A DNA stretch of 64,000 nt from Alligator mississippiensis (GCF_030867095.1 NC_081829.1:87732261-87796260), one strand, 5' to 3'; positions 23,701 through 34,625 are shown, counted from the stretch's first letter. Notes: generated by a model not told the origin, from the sequence alone. A program made the numbers and translations.

Positions 23701-26700
23701 TGCTTACCCACAGAAGAGCAAATGTAAATAAATTATATGAATTTGCCATTCACAAAACATTTTCCCCAGGACTTCATAGAGAAAAGGTTATCTATTAAAG
23801 ACTAGGTCCTTTGGGCTAGAGCAATGATTCTCTAAAGGATCTTGTGGCACCCTGTGGGGTGTTACTCAGTCTTAGCACTGTTAGGCATGCAAACGCCTAC
23901 ACTGGGGCGGGCAAAATACGGCCCACCAGGCAATTTCAACCAGCCCCTGGGCACCCACCAACTAATTGTACCCTGCCCAGCCAGACACCTCACTTCCACC
24001 CTCATGCACTGAAGGGCCTGGCCCAGCCAGCAAGCAGCTTCCAGGTGGGGCTGCTGCTGCCATTGCTGAAGATGTCAGGGGACCTGCTCGGCTTCCCTGG
24101 CCTCTGGCAGCTCCTCCTCCTGCCCCTGCTGCAGCGCTTGCTCCAGTCAGCAGGTAGGGAAGTGGCAGGGGCGGGAGAGCTGCAGATGGGCGGAAGTGCG
24201 AAGCTGGGACTGCCAAAAGTGCAGAGCCTGTGCCCAGGGAGGCGACAGGGGTGCAGAGCTCGGGTTGGCAGTGTGGGTAAGGGGCCCTACACACTCCCAT
24301 GGCCCACAATGCACAGCCCCCACGGCCAGTGGCAGCAGCAGCAGGCACTCATGACCCACACATGCACTGTCACCCACCGGCATATGGCTCCAGCCAGTGC
24401 TTCACGTGGTGGCAAGGAGTGCAGCCAGGCCAGCCTGCGTTTATCGTGTCGGGCTCCCTGCACTCATGCGCCACTGGGGGAAGCCCCGCGCCGCAATGGA
24501 GCCAGCTGCCCCCGGTGCACATCTGTCGGGACTGCACCAGGAAGCAGGGCCCAGGGCTCCCCTCCATTTCCAACTGAGTCCAGAGAGGCAGGCAGCCAGC
24601 TCCATTGCATGGGGTGCACAAGTGCTGGGAGCTGCATGTACGCTGCGGAGAGCCCCGCACCATAAGAGTGCGCCAGCCTGGCTGTGCTCCTTGCCACCAC
24701 GTGCAGCACTGGTTGGAGCTATCCACCTGCACAGGCCACCAGCACTCACCACCTGCTGCTGCTGCTGGCAGCGGGGACTCTGCAACACGGGAAGTGTGAG
24801 GGGGTTCTCGCAACCCTCCCTCACACCCCACAAACCCCACACAACCCCCACATACCCTACGCCCTGCCACACACACAGCCACACCCCCTCACAAACCACC
24901 CCCTACGCACATGCCACCATACCCATACACCCACCCCGCACATACAATATAAGACTTTATTTTGAGTTATTATGCCATCGTCTCTATACACACTACACAA
25001 ACACAAATCACAACAAAAATAAAACATTGTAATAAAATTATGTTATAATCCTACATGATTCACAAGATAAACCCAGGTATTTCAGACAGTAATCCATTCG
25101 GAAAGGAAAATGTTCTGACCTGTTGCTGTCCGAGTTCTTTGCAACAGAAGAGTTGCTCGATCGTTTTTTCAGTCAGGAAACGAGCAAAAGCTAAGAGTCA
25201 GCCTTGAGTGTAATGAAGTGGAGAACAACTGGACTAGAAAGACTCTACAAACTTTCTTCCCCACTGTGCCCAAGATACACATTCATACCAAGTCTCTGAG
25301 TTTTAAGCAAAATTCTTCCTATTTTTAACGGACATTTTAATCATCAGAGCTTGTGGCACAATGTGGCCCTTGGCTTTAACTCCTTTTACAAATACCAAAA
25401 CATGTGCAAAACACAATTTTTTGGTGAAATTCTGGTATTTGAGCAAACCTTGCACCTACATATTCCTTCTTCACAATTCAGTCCTACCTTTTTCAAGACG
25501 GGAGAATCTTGAACTTCCATTGTTGTGATGTAGAACCATGTCCTCTTATACTGGCCAAATAAAAAGGTGTGAAGCAACTTATTTTCATTTGTAAGGCAGC
25601 ATTTTCTTAGCAACAGATCCCTCAGTTCAGTTGTGGTGGAAGGAAAACACCAGACCCACAAAGCGTCGCCATTGGTGTCTTTTTCTATGGTGGAAAGATG
25701 TTCACTGTGAGAATGCCAAACAGCAGCAAGGAAGTAAATTGATTGGTTAATCAGATTTTACTGGAATCAAGATTAACATCCCATTTTACACCTAAACACA
25801 CCGGTATCCACTCATGCCTCTATTAGTAAAGTTGTGTATTTATGCTTCAGTTACAAACCTTTTACTTTTGGGCATATAGAAAATGTTGTAAAAATCTTAT
25901 TTGAGAGAAGTCTTGGTATGCAAATTTTCAGCCTTGTGCACTGAAAGTGAAATGTGCTTTTCAAGGCCAGAACTGAACATACCATTTATATTTGGAAGTG
26001 AGAAGTAAATATCAGTGAGTGAGAATATCTATCAATCAATCAATCAATCAGTCCTTTAAATGTGTTTTACCAATGTTCATTTACACAGGTAAAAACAACA
26101 ACAAAAATATTCAGTAACTTATAATGCTTCATCTCCTGCTTTAAAACTACTCTTCAGTTCATCTCATTAAAAAAAAATATATATATATATATATATCTCA
26201 GTTAATAATAAAGTAAAAAGTCATCCGCTGCCAGACCTAATTAACTCTTGCCGGTTGGCTATTGCACACATTCAAATGTCTGACCTTTGCAAGGATATTT
26301 TAAAAAACAACAAAACATTTACAAACAGACATGAGGCATACGCAATTTTTTATGGCCATAGCACCACGAGAAACTGAAAGTTAACTCCTGAGCACTCCAT
26401 TAAGTTCTAGTAACTCCCATATTATTAACCCAGTACACACATTTTCAGGAAAAGTCAGATTTCTTCCTGTGGTGCTTCACTCAACGCTTACAGCCCCGGT
26501 GGACTTTGAAATCTGAAGATTATATTTATACGAGGGGCTGGTCTTCAGAACAGCCTGATCTCAGCTCTGCTGGAGATTTGTCTACAGAAAATCTCAGTCA
26601 TTTGAAGAGAGGGATTATTTAAAAGCCTGTCCTTTTAATGATGAAGACTTTTGCTCTCCCTACCCCCAATCCTACAAATATTTTAACACTTACTTCACTT

Positions 26701-27438
26701 TAAACATCTGACCAACCCCATGGATGCCAGTGGAAACACTCAGGGGCTTAAAATAAAGCAGGAACACGAATGTTTGCAGAACATGAGGTCTAAGTTCCTT
26801 CCTTGACCGCCGCCACCATTGCAGCACGGCGCTTTGAGGAGGCCAAAAATGAGCTCTCAACTGTTAAACGGACTCGCTCGGGTTGTGAAATTATTGGGCA
26901 GGACTAAACGGATACCCTAGTCTTAGGTGTTTCCCCTCTGCCGTCGGCCCCAGGATGCAGCATTTCCTATGTGCACAGAGGATAGACACGGGGTGTACGA
27001 CATGGGCCCAGACACACCGCCGGCCACCCCAAACTTTTGGAGGCACCCGTGCCCCCTTTTTCTGCTGCTTTCCAATAACGCAGCTGTGGGGGCACCAAGC
27101 GGAGGGCAGGTCCTGGCTCTCCCCCACGCCGGGATCGCTTCGTCGAGGCTGGCTTTTATGCCCGGGCGACAGAAGCACCGCTTTTCCGAGACGCCTTTTC
27201 TGGTGTCACAGGGGGCGAGCTTTGGGGTGCCGGAGGAAAGCCCCAGAGCTTGGGCAGGGCTCTCCTAGGGCCAAGGGGTCTCAGAAAAGCCCCCAGCCCC
27301 GGGCACAGCCTGGCTCCGTGTCCTGCGGGGGCAGGAGGGGCAGGGGGACGAGGAGCCGGGATAAGCCCAGAGCCCGCCCGCCCCGTCCTTACCGATCAGC
27401 CCCACGCCCAGCAGCAGCTGAGTCTCCGGCTCTGCCAT
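14546..27438 (-). CDS. DENND10: DENND10 (FAM45A), complete coding region in nine exons
   Basis: DENND10 is a DENN-domain protein of late endosomes, reported as a Rab27 regulator and as a partner of the CCC/Commander trafficking machinery (established knowledge). Coding exons in order are 27438-27393, 25684-25488, 21368-21289, 19718-19570, 19314-19203, 18831-18731, 17040-16933, 15461-15367 and 14722-14546. They sum to 1065 bases, 354 codons plus TGA, close to the human 357. All introns are GT-AG and every phase joins. The protein starts [13 protein letters not shown]. It carries [20 protein letters not shown], the cDENN-like [11 protein letters not shown] and [11 protein letters not shown], and ends AAAEQMLKI. 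It shares no gaps or stops with decay. The start is in a CpG island. EIF3A diverges upstream and SFXN4 converges downstream. Confidence 0.97.
15367..15461 (-). CDS. DENND10: DENND10 coding exon 8
   Basis: [20 protein letters not shown] and KSDSQVIK, 95 bases, ending in phase 0 at donor GTTAAT. Confidence 0.95.
15604..15817. repeat. Intronic direct repeat, copy 1
   Basis: ACTTTATATTTTAATGTATG, CCCATCACCTTATCT and GCTAAACCAAATATAA recur in the same order and spacing at 17770-17982. There are scattered differences over about 214 bases. The family is unknown. Confidence 0.7.
16430..16570. repeat. Unclassified interspersed repeat
   Basis: The stretch carries repeated TTAGGTGCCTAAA / GAAGCCTAAAT words, an arrangement common in dispersed amniote repeats. 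It lies in a DENND10 intron. Ends were not resolved. Confidence 0.35.
16933..17040 (-). CDS. DENND10: DENND10 coding exon 7
   Basis: [20 protein letters not shown] and [14 protein letters not shown], with donor GTGGGT. This exon is bracketed by two related intronic segments at 15604 and 17770. Confidence 0.95.
17770..17982. repeat. Intronic direct repeat, copy 2
   Basis: Second copy of the segment at 15604, same orientation, offset about 2166 bases, on the other side of DENND10 exon 7. Confidence 0.7.
18731..18831 (-). CDS. DENND10: DENND10 coding exon 6
   Basis: [20 protein letters not shown] and [12 protein letters not shown], in 101 bases between acceptor TTTCCTCAG and donor GTAGGG. Confidence 0.95.
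19043..19177. mobile_element. Short terminal-inverted-repeat element in DENND10 intron
   Basis: GAGCCCCGATTTAGGAAAG at the left faces CTTTTCTAAATCAGGGCTC at the right, complementary at 17 of 19 bases. The interior has the palindromic CATGTGTTTAAGC / GCATGTGCTTAAC words typical of small hAT-like amniote elements. No clear target duplication. Confidence 0.6.
19203..19314 (-). CDS. DENND10: DENND10 coding exon 5
   Basis: [20 protein letters not shown] continues into [17 protein letters not shown], the central DENN strand-helix segment. The donor is GTACAA. Confidence 0.95.
19570..19718 (-). CDS. DENND10: DENND10 coding exon 4
   Basis: The acceptor TTTTTGTACAG leads to [20 protein letters not shown] and [16 protein letters not shown]. 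The exon has 149 bases and ends in phase 1 at donor GTTAAT. Confidence 0.95.
19719..21288. other. DENND10 intron 3
   Basis: No repeat or gene recognised. A 128-codon open frame at 20685-21071 on the - strand has no exon-like borders and no known similarity. Confidence 0.35.
21289..21368 (-). CDS. DENND10: DENND10 coding exon 3
   Basis: [20 protein letters not shown] and TRILC, then donor GTCTGT, phase 2. Eighty bases. Confidence 0.95.
22340..22890 (+). mobile_element. CR1 LINE, 5'-truncated 3' end
   Basis: The end of the reverse transcriptase frame is visible as [16 protein letters not shown] and [12 protein letters not shown]. Then come the 3' region with CAGGTCCCTTCCGACCC and the tail GAAACTATGAAACTATG. 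It lies in DENND10 intron 2, opposite to the gene. Dead by truncation. Confidence 0.9.
23885..24960. repeat. GC-rich repeat block in DENND10 intron 2
   Basis: It begins with a GGGGCGGGCAAAATACGGCCC motif like that at 10690, the edge of an old DNA transposon. It continues as CAG/CTG- and CCACAC-rich sequence to a C/A-rich run at about 24820-24950. Several overlapping open frames up to 273 codons occur on both strands and look compositional. Confidence 0.45.
25488..25684 (-). CDS. DENND10: DENND10 coding exon 2
   Basis: This is the longest exon (197 bases), codons 16-81. It encodes the uDENN core with [19 protein letters not shown] and VLKK before donor GTAGGA. It matches human nearly residue for residue. 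Confidence 0.96.
26027..26200. repeat. Simple repeats (ATCA)n and (AT)n
   Basis: ATCAATCAATCAATCA at about 26032-26050 and a run of AT dinucleotides at about 26168-26197, in DENND10 intron 1. The remaining intron 1 between 25685 and 27392 shows no other recognisable feature. Confidence 0.8.
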
Positions 27439-27790
27439 CTTCCTGCCTCCAGCCCCGCGCAGCCTCCGCTGGCCCGGCCCGGCCCCCGGCCCGCCCCGGC
27501 CCGCCCTGCACGGCTTCCCCTTCCCTCCCCTCCCCGGCGGGGCTGGGAGACGCGCGGGCACGCCGCGGGGCTGTCTCGGCCCGGCCGCGCCGCCTTCGCA
27601 CGCGCTCTTCTAGCCGGAACAGCTGGCCGGCCAGATGTTGCAGCGAGCCAGCGGCGCGGGCGGGGCCCGTCGGGATCCCTGCAGCACACCGGGTTTCTCC
27701 TCCCGGGTTTCTCCTCCCTCCCCGGGTGGATGTGACCGAGCTGTGTCCAGTGCTGCCGGCTCTCGGGAGTGGTGGCCTTGTGCTTCGGGA
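27230..27790 (-). promoter_or_regulatory. DENND10: DENND10 CpG-island promoter
   Basis: A sharply bounded CpG-dense block surrounds the DENND10 start codon. Runs of CCGGCCCGGCCC are found at 27470-27510 and there is no TATA box, the usual style of a housekeeping promoter. The transcription start is expected between 27438 and about 27650. No divergent gene begins on the other side within several kilobases. Confidence 0.7.
27393..27438 (-). CDS. DENND10: DENND10 coding exon 1
   Basis: ATG with an adequate Kozak context (A at -3 in AAGATGG) begins [15 protein letters not shown]. The donor is GTAAGG, phase 1. The exon is embedded in the CpG island. Confidence 0.93.
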
Positions 27791-27825
27791 ATGTGGGACG
27801 TGTCGCGCTTTCTGTTTATGTAGAA

Positions 27826-28490
27826 TACGTAATAGAAAGAGCTACGTTTTTCACATTAGCTGTCTTATAGATCTATATCTCCATGTATCTCTATCTCCAT
27901 AGATACATATAGAGATATATTTTAGCTGTTTCTTTCTAAATATATATTATATACGTCACTCTTTATATTTAACTTAGAGCTTCCTTTTTTTAGCTTTCTT
28001 TTTAAATATATATATATATATATATAACTTAGCTCTTTATATATGTGTGTGTATGTATGTGTGTATAAAGAAAGATCTAAGTTTTTCACATTAGCTCTAT
28101 ATATGTGTGTATTATATATATGTGTGTGTACACACACATATATATATTCACATTAGCTCTTTTTATGTGTGTATACACACACATGCATATATAAAAAGAG
28201 CTAATGTGAAAAACTTAGATCTTTATATATATATATACATATATATGTGTGTGTGTGTGTGTGTATAAAGATCACTTAGATCTGTGTGTGTGTGTGTGTG
28301 TATAAAGATCACTTAGATCTGTGTGTGTGTGTGTGTATAAAGATCACTTAGATCTGTGTGTGTGTGTGTGTGTATAAAGATCACTTAGATCTTTGTGTGT
28401 GTGTGTGTGTGTGTATAAAGATCACTTAGATCTTTGTGTGTGTGTGTGTGTGTACACAGATCTAAGTTTTTATATACATATATATATATA
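27826..28490. repeat. Palindromic AT/GT microsatellite cluster
   Basis: The block repeats AAAGAGCTAATGTGAAAAAC and its reverse complement GTTTTTCACATTAGCTCT several times. These are interspersed with (TA)n and (TG)n, then at least five tandem units of TATAAAGATCACTTAGATCT joined by (GT)n at about 28240-28460. Many arms can pair in either direction. Confidence 0.8.
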
Positions 28491-28506
28491 AGTGGGGGTT
28501 GCCTGT
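28491..28506. mobile_element. Orphan right end of a pogo-like MITE
   Basis: AAGTGGGGGTTGCCTG is the exact terminal repeat of the MITE family at 7255. No matching left end is present next to it, so the rest seems replaced by the microsatellite. Confidence 0.6.
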
Positions 28507-28514
28507 GTGTACAG

Positions 28515-28516
28515 AT

Positions 28517-28565
<49 letters not shown>
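28515..28565. repeat. (GATA)n microsatellite
   Basis: About eleven tandem GATA units run into a (CA)n tract at about 28570-28589. Confidence 0.95.
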
Positions 28566-28589
28566 GCTACACACACACACACACACACA

Positions 28590-28791
28590 CAGGCAACCCC
28601 CACTTGGCACTCTTAATTGGTTCCTGGAAAACTGAGCATTAAGCGAAGGCAAAAGTATTTGATGACCCAAGGTGGCGACCATGAGCATTATAACAAAACT
28701 CACAGAGCGCTAAGTGGAATTGGATATCAATTTAAAATGAGTGTTACAGCAAAATAGTGCTAAGCAAAACAGAGTTAAGCAGGGGTTGCCT
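28590..28791. mobile_element. pogo-like MITE inserted in a (CA/TG)n tract
   Basis: CAGGCAACCCCCACTTGGC at the left and AAGCAGGGGTTGCCT at the right. The interior is TTAATTGGTTCCTG... with AGCGCTAAGTGG, as in the copy at 51757. It is flanked by CA repeats on the left and TG repeats on the right instead of a clear TA. Confidence 0.8.
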
Positions 28792-28970
28792 CTGTGTGTG
28801 TGTGTGTCTGTGTGTCTGTGTGTGTGTGAAAATAAAAGAAAGAGAGAACTTTTTCACATTCCCGAAGTGTAGACTTTAAGAACAACACCAAAAAATCATG
28901 AGAGTTGGCAATACTGAATATTGAACATGAAATATCAGCACTGGTGAACAAAGCCAGGACACTGTAAAAG
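28792..28970. repeat. (TG)n tract and flank
   Basis: GTGTGTGTGTGTCTGTGTG runs to about 28828. The remainder is plain intergenic sequence. Confidence 0.7.
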
Positions 28971-29245
28971 TCTTTATCCCCACTACACTGCCTCCATCAC
29001 TGCTGTCAACCATGAACGGCGTGTGCCCCTGGTGGCTGGGGGGACACAGCGTCAGCAGGAGTGCAGCGGTGGTAAGCGTGGAGCTCACTCATATGCCATC
29101 TGTGCTGTCAGTGGCAGGGGAGTTGGCGAGCGCCAATCAGGGGTCTTAGCCCCTGGTACTGTTGGCAACGGCTTTTTGTAGGGGATGCACTGCCATGCTC
29201 AGGGGTGCACGTGCACCCACCTGCACCCCCTATGCGTCACCCCTA
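28970..29245. repeat. GC-rich interspersed repeat fragment
   Basis: TGGCAGGGGAGTTGGCGAGC..., CAGGGGTGCACGTGCACCC and CACCCCCTATGCGTCACCCC. The style and several words match the fragment at 895-1085. The family is not known to me. Confidence 0.45.
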
Positions 29246-29868
29246 CTGTTAACCCAAAAGTCTTAATTGTTCATCCTCCTGGCTATGAGGAGGATCGGGG
29301 AGCGTCCACCCAAGCCATGAGATTGCCTCTGTGGTGCGCGAACTGCATCGTAGGCAAGTGTTGTTGTGCTGACGCAGCACCTGAGTATGCAATGTTTTAG
29401 CTGCTTCAGGGTCTTGTCATGCACTTCTAAGTGACAGTGGCCTCCTTAGACGACAGCAAAAACACCCTCCTTTTCTATGACTTGTTTAGGAGAGTAAAGT
29501 TAACTCTGTGCTATTTAACGCTGTAGCTAATTGTGGGATACAGTTTATGTGAGAGATGCTTCATCAAATAAAGTTGTATTGCTTAGGGAAGTCTGATTTA
29601 ATTATCAGCTCTCTTTGTTACAGTTAGGTCTAGAGGCTCTAGTTATGCTTAGTGCTGTATAAATACATACAAAATACAGATCCTGCAAATGCTTCTGTAA
29701 AGTCAAGCCCATGCATAATTACTGTTTCTGAATAACTCTGCCTGTAGACAAGCCTCAAAATATCTTAATAAACTGAGTACACCAGATGTAGTGGAAAATA
29801 GTGCATGTACTGCAAATTCCCACCCCAGTGTACTGCAAAATAAATTCCTTTCAACAAGTTGTAAGTCT

Positions 29869-30212
29869 TTATAGCAAGGGTTCTCTCTCAGTCTTTTCTT
29901 ACTCATGGTGTCCTGTGTTAGACTCAAGGCACCCTTCAGAAAATGCCAGCTCTTAGCTTTCTTTCCTTTTTTACCATGGACGATTAATAGACCAATTCTT
30001 CTGTTGCAAAGAATTCAGAAAGACTGTAACAGGTCAGAATGTTTTTGTCCCTACATATTCCTATTTAAAATCCTGGTTTTATCTTGTGAATGGTGTAGGT
30101 GTTTGCGCACCTATGAGTGCAAATATTGCACTGCACTCCACACCCCGCTTAAAAAGATCTCAGAGCACCCCAGGGTGCTGCAGTATCTTGCCTGAGAATC
30201 GCTTCTCTATAG
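29869..30212. mobile_element. Probable hAT-like element remnant
   Basis: The left edge TATAGCAAGGGTTCTCTC and the right edge GAATCGCTTCTCTATAG are imperfect inverted repeats. The interior has the AGGCACCC / GGGTGCTG words common to such elements. No clear 8-bp target duplication was found. Confidence 0.45.
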
Positions 30213-31829
30213 AACTGGAATCTAGCTGTTTTCATTGGATTTTTTTAACTTGATGATCTGCCTCTTTTCTTTTCCTGTTCTAGGAAAAGGAAGATAACAT
30301 CTTCCTAATTTCTCAGAATTCTTTGAATGTGATAACAAAGCAATGGATAAAGGAGAAGTGATTAACAGACTGCCTTGGAACTTCCAAAAGACCTTTATCA
30401 AGTTCTTGTGTAAGAGGCTATGAAAATAGGCATATAGTCCTTGACTGAGGGGCCAGGTACAAAAACCGGATCAAGAACTGGCTAAGGAACAAAGGTATTA
30501 AATTGTCAATTTTCATCATGGCAAAAGGTTAACAGCACTATGCCCTGGTGTTCCATACTAGGTCTCATTTACTATTAATATGTAATTTTATAATATTAAT
30601 ATGTAATATTAGCATTAATGATCTGTAAAGGGAGGCAAATAGTACCTATCAATAATATCCACAGTTAGAATTAATAACAGAATGTTTAAAGTGATACTCC
30701 ACAAGCTGAAGCCAATCTCCATTAGAAATCTAACATGGTCAGGGTGGATTATCTCCCATTGGCCTACTGCACAGTACCTACACCTTTCTTTTTTTTTAAG
30801 CTTCAGAAATGACCAGTCAGACAGAAGCCTGAGGTTAAATCCAAAGTGGTCATTTCTATGTAATGCATTTGTTTTTTTGAGAAGTAGAGCTAGGAGGGGG
30901 GAAAAGACAGGAAGGAGAACGGGAAGGAAAATATTTCCAAAACAACTATGCAGACTTCTCAGGAGTCCTCCATTCCACACCCAGCTCCTCTTCCGATCCT
31001 CCCCACCCTTCTCACAGCAAAAAGAAACTATTATTTTGATAAGCTATCTGAGGGAATGCAAAGTGTCTCCTATCAGTCACCCTGTGATTAAGCCACTATT
31101 TAAATTATTTATAGTGCACTGTCGTTGTTAGGCAACTTCACATGTCTTTGTGGCTGCACAATATTTTAACTGTAAAAAAATACATAAAAATCAATAAAAG
31201 AAATAATTTTTTCTGTTAAAAAATTAAAATTCTATTACAATTTAAAATAGAAAGTAAAAAAAAGAAAAAAGAATTATCTTCTAAGCACACCAGCATCTAG
31301 AAATCCCTTTCATCTAGCTCTCTATTTTCCACAGAAAAATTAACCACTTGGATTGGGAGGAGGTGTGCTGGAAGTCTAGGTTCTGAACTGGAACACAGCT
31401 AAAATGACTGTCCATACTGTTCTAGTAACGAGGTGTCTGCTTCTGGGCTGGGAATAAAAGGCAAGTCAAACAGATGCCTGCATTTTTCATTTCCTTGCTT
31501 CTATAGTTTTGTGTTAAGTTTTTTAAGGATACAACAATCTTAGCATAGATGCATAGTACAGTTGCTATGTGGTTATATCCATATTTTTCTTTTTTTAATT
31601 ATAAATGTATCTTCCAGAGAGTGACGGCTACTTTTACAGATCTTTGTTAAAATAGCAAATCAGCTCAGGCGCTCCATGGGTTGATGAAGAATTGAATCAT
31701 CAGCGTAGCGACTGGTGTTTTTGTGAAAACAAGAAGATCCTGAATAGACTGAACAGCTTCACAAAGAACAACTCTTGTCAGCAAATACTTCTTTGGCTAT
31801 CTCTCACAGTCACGGATGACTGTCTTCCA
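30213..31829. other. Intergenic, no gene recognised
   Basis: AT-rich sequence. A 149-codon open frame on the + strand (30682-31131) overlaps a 121-codon frame on the other strand. Neither shows a domain or exon borders. Confidence 0.35.
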
Positions 31830-32900
31830 GGATTATCTTATCTGTGGGTCCAAAGATAGTTGACAAGACCAATCTGGGATCAACAGACTCTGCTGCAACT
31901 CAGGCATTTGTTTCTGTGTGGGTTGGGTAGCTCCAGATTCTTGATTTGGCCCGCCACATGCTGTTTCTGGTGCTCCTGCTTTTTTCTGTCTCCTGTGGTT
32001 GTCGTAAAGTTTTGCAGTACTGTGATCCTTGCAGCAGCGTCTTCCTCCACTTGGGGCGGTCCTAGGCAATAGTCTCTGATGAGTTGATGTGGATGTTGCA
32101 TTTTTTCAAGATAGCCTTGAGGGTATCTTTGAAGTGCTTCCTCTGTCCTCTTCTTGAGCATATGCCTTGACTGAGCTGAGAGAATAAAACTTGCTTCGGG
32201 AGCTTAGAGTTGGACATCTGGATGGTGTGGCTGGCCCAGCCCAGTTGATATTGGATGTCTTCACCTCAATGCTTGTGGTATTTGCATGCAAGAGGATGCT
32301 AATGTTGTTGCATCTATCTTCTCACTGGATTCAAAGGATCTTTTGCAGGCAGTGTTGATAGTACTTTTCCAGCGACTTGAAATGTCTCCTGTACGTTGTC
32401 CACCTTTCAGCTCTGTACAGTAACATGGGGATCACAACTGCTTAATAAACCATGAGCTTGGTTTCGGATCTAGTGTCACAGTCTTTGAACACCCATTTCC
32501 TCAGCTGTCCAAAGGCTGCACTTCCACATCTGAGGTGATGTTGGATTTCTTCATCGATGTTAGCCTTGTGCGAGAGATGGCTTCTGAGGTATGGGAAATG
32601 GTCAACATTCTCCAGTCTCATCATGAATTTGAACTACCAGAGCTGGGGACTGCTCATTAAAAGCTTGTTGATGGGGGACCTTAGTCTTCTGAGTTAACAT
32701 GAGTCCCATTTTCTTGTATGCTTCGGTAGAGATGTCAACAATTGCCCAAAGCACAGGCTACAGAATCATCAGTGTATTGGAGCTCAATGGCTGAGGTCAG
32801 GATAGACTTGGTTTTGGTTCAGAGCAGCAAATAATTGCTGCCTTATCAAGGATACTGTTGTCCATGGAACCATGTCATTTGTCCAAGATCTTTACTTCAA
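31830..32900 (-). mobile_element. Non-LTR retrotransposon fragment, end of reverse transcriptase
   Basis: Reading the - strand from the right, LQYTDDSVA (about 32770) is the reverse transcriptase YxDD box. LENVDHFPYLRSHLSHKANI follows, then DTRSETKLMVY, NTTSIE and KTSNINWAG. Finally comes a poorly conserved tail with QETEK-like and CLGPP motifs. These blocks are typical of a vertebrate LINE distinct from CR1. I did not assign the clade. Frames are broken in several places, so it is an old copy. Confidence 0.75.
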
Positions 32901-33424
32901 TATTGGCTTCACTTCAATATTCACATAGCTTCCTAAAATGGCAAATGCTGCATGTTGCATGATCACTTTGAAACTATTCAGCCAGTTCAGGAGTTGTGTC
33001 CTTAACTAACTGAACACAATCCCTGAGGCCTGTCTACAGAGGGAGGTTATAAAGCAAGCCATGGAGTGAACACTAGCAGAGTGAATACTAGCTACTGCAT
33101 ACTAACTCCCACGTAGATGCTTGGGACAGAATTCTGTTATCCTTTGTGGACCCACAAGGCACTTTTCCAGCCACGTAAGTGGCCTTTTGTCACCTATGTG
33201 CAGTGTGCGATAAGTGTAGATACTAGGAATGTGAAAAATTAAATGGTTAAATGGTAAGTATAATTATACTGGTAATGCCTTACAATTAATGTCTAGTGCA
33301 GGATGCAGTCTGACGGGGAAGGGAAACAGTGCGGTGCCCCAGAAAGGCAGCCAAACAGGCACCGCAGTTGCCCTGCCTGCCAGTGCAGCATGCAGCTCTA
33401 CCTCCGCCTCCCTCTCCCTGCAGG

Positions 33425-33560
33425 AGGGGCCTGACAGTGTGGTGGTGAGAGCACTGTGCTAAGAAGTCAGAGCTATGTGGTCAAATCCCAGGTGGGTGAA
33501 CAGGACATAAAACCTGGGTCTGCTGCTTTTTAAGCAAGTGTTCTCCAGTCAGCACTTGGG
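33425..33560 (+). mobile_element. tRNA-derived SINE, MIR-like
   Basis: An A box-like TGGTGAGAGCACTG (33443-33456) and a B box-like GGTCAAATCCC (33479-33489) lie 22 bases apart, as in tRNA genes and MIR. AGTCAGAG sits between them. There is no tRNA fold around them, so this is a SINE and not a tRNA gene. Confidence 0.55.
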
Positions 33561-34625
33561 TCAATAGCACTAGTTATGCATTTTTTCCAGTTACACTTTT
33601 ATGGATTGTATACAGGACATGCGTATGTACCTACTTCCTTGTCCAGCCAGTGCATAGACCACTGACCATTCACGCTGCACCAGTAATTAAAAGGCACACT
33701 CTGCGTAAGTGTCAAGAAGGCTACTTATGTAGCTAGAAAACTGTCATTTAGGTGCAAAAGGCACCATTAGTGGGACTGATATGTACAATTTGGCTTATTC
33801 CATTGTGAAAGTGGAGTAAGTCACCTCTCATTTCCAAGTGAGAACGGTCACTTGGAAAGTTAGTGGAGGTGATAGCATGTTTTAAATTCACACCCTAGCT
33901 GAATGCACACTAACTTCCTCATGTAGATACCAGTAAACTCTTGATCCATGTTGAACCAACAGCTACTGCCTTACAGAAGATCCTGATTTTCATAAACTAT
34001 TGCCTCCATCAGATAAATTCAGCATAAATCCTCATGTCCTTAACTAAGCATAGCTCAAACCATAATTTTCCCCAAGTAACTGTGATGAAAATCAGCCATT
34101 ATGTAAATCGGACATATTTAGATGTATATAAGCCATAATATAGTTTTAGTTAAAATTTGCTTATTCTCACTAATACATTTTAAAATTTTTTTCCTCAGTT
34201 TGAAGTTTTTTAAGCCAGAGGGACGTGAAAAATCCCAAGCTTCAGAGCATGAACATTTTTCAGGTTAAAATAGATTAGAACTTGGAAATGGCTGATTTTC
34301 TCAAAATCCCTCAGAACACTCAAGCTTTGCTAAGAGATTACGGACTGAAAAGCCAGGCAGCTTCAGTGTTTTATAAAACTGGAACTGTTACTCTAAGTGT
34401 AAAATTGAAGACAGCTTAACTATTGGGATGCAATAGCAATTTCACAGCCATCTAAGTAAGGCAGCCTCTCCATGCTTCAGAAAGCAGCAATGCACAAGCA
34501 CTTCAGACCACACCCAATACAATATATCAGGCAAAGCCTCCCCACATGACATCAGTGGAGATATGTACAATAGATTTTTTTCATGATAATGGTTTAAATA
34601 ATGTAGTGCAGGAAAATCATTTAAA

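Noticed and set aside
23844-24665. Open frame of 273 codons on the + strand, with rivals on both strands (24370-25032)
   Set aside because: It lies in a GC-rich CAG/CTG-type repeat block. Overlapping frames in all registers and low-complexity translation indicate composition.
26955-27902. Open frame of 315 codons on the + strand
   Set aside because: It spans the DENND10 CpG island and runs antisense over its first exon. The length comes from GC-rich composition, with no domain and no splice support.
33425-33560. tRNA gene
   Set aside because: A- and B-box-like words are present but no acceptor stem or anticodon loop can be drawn, so it is treated as a SINE.
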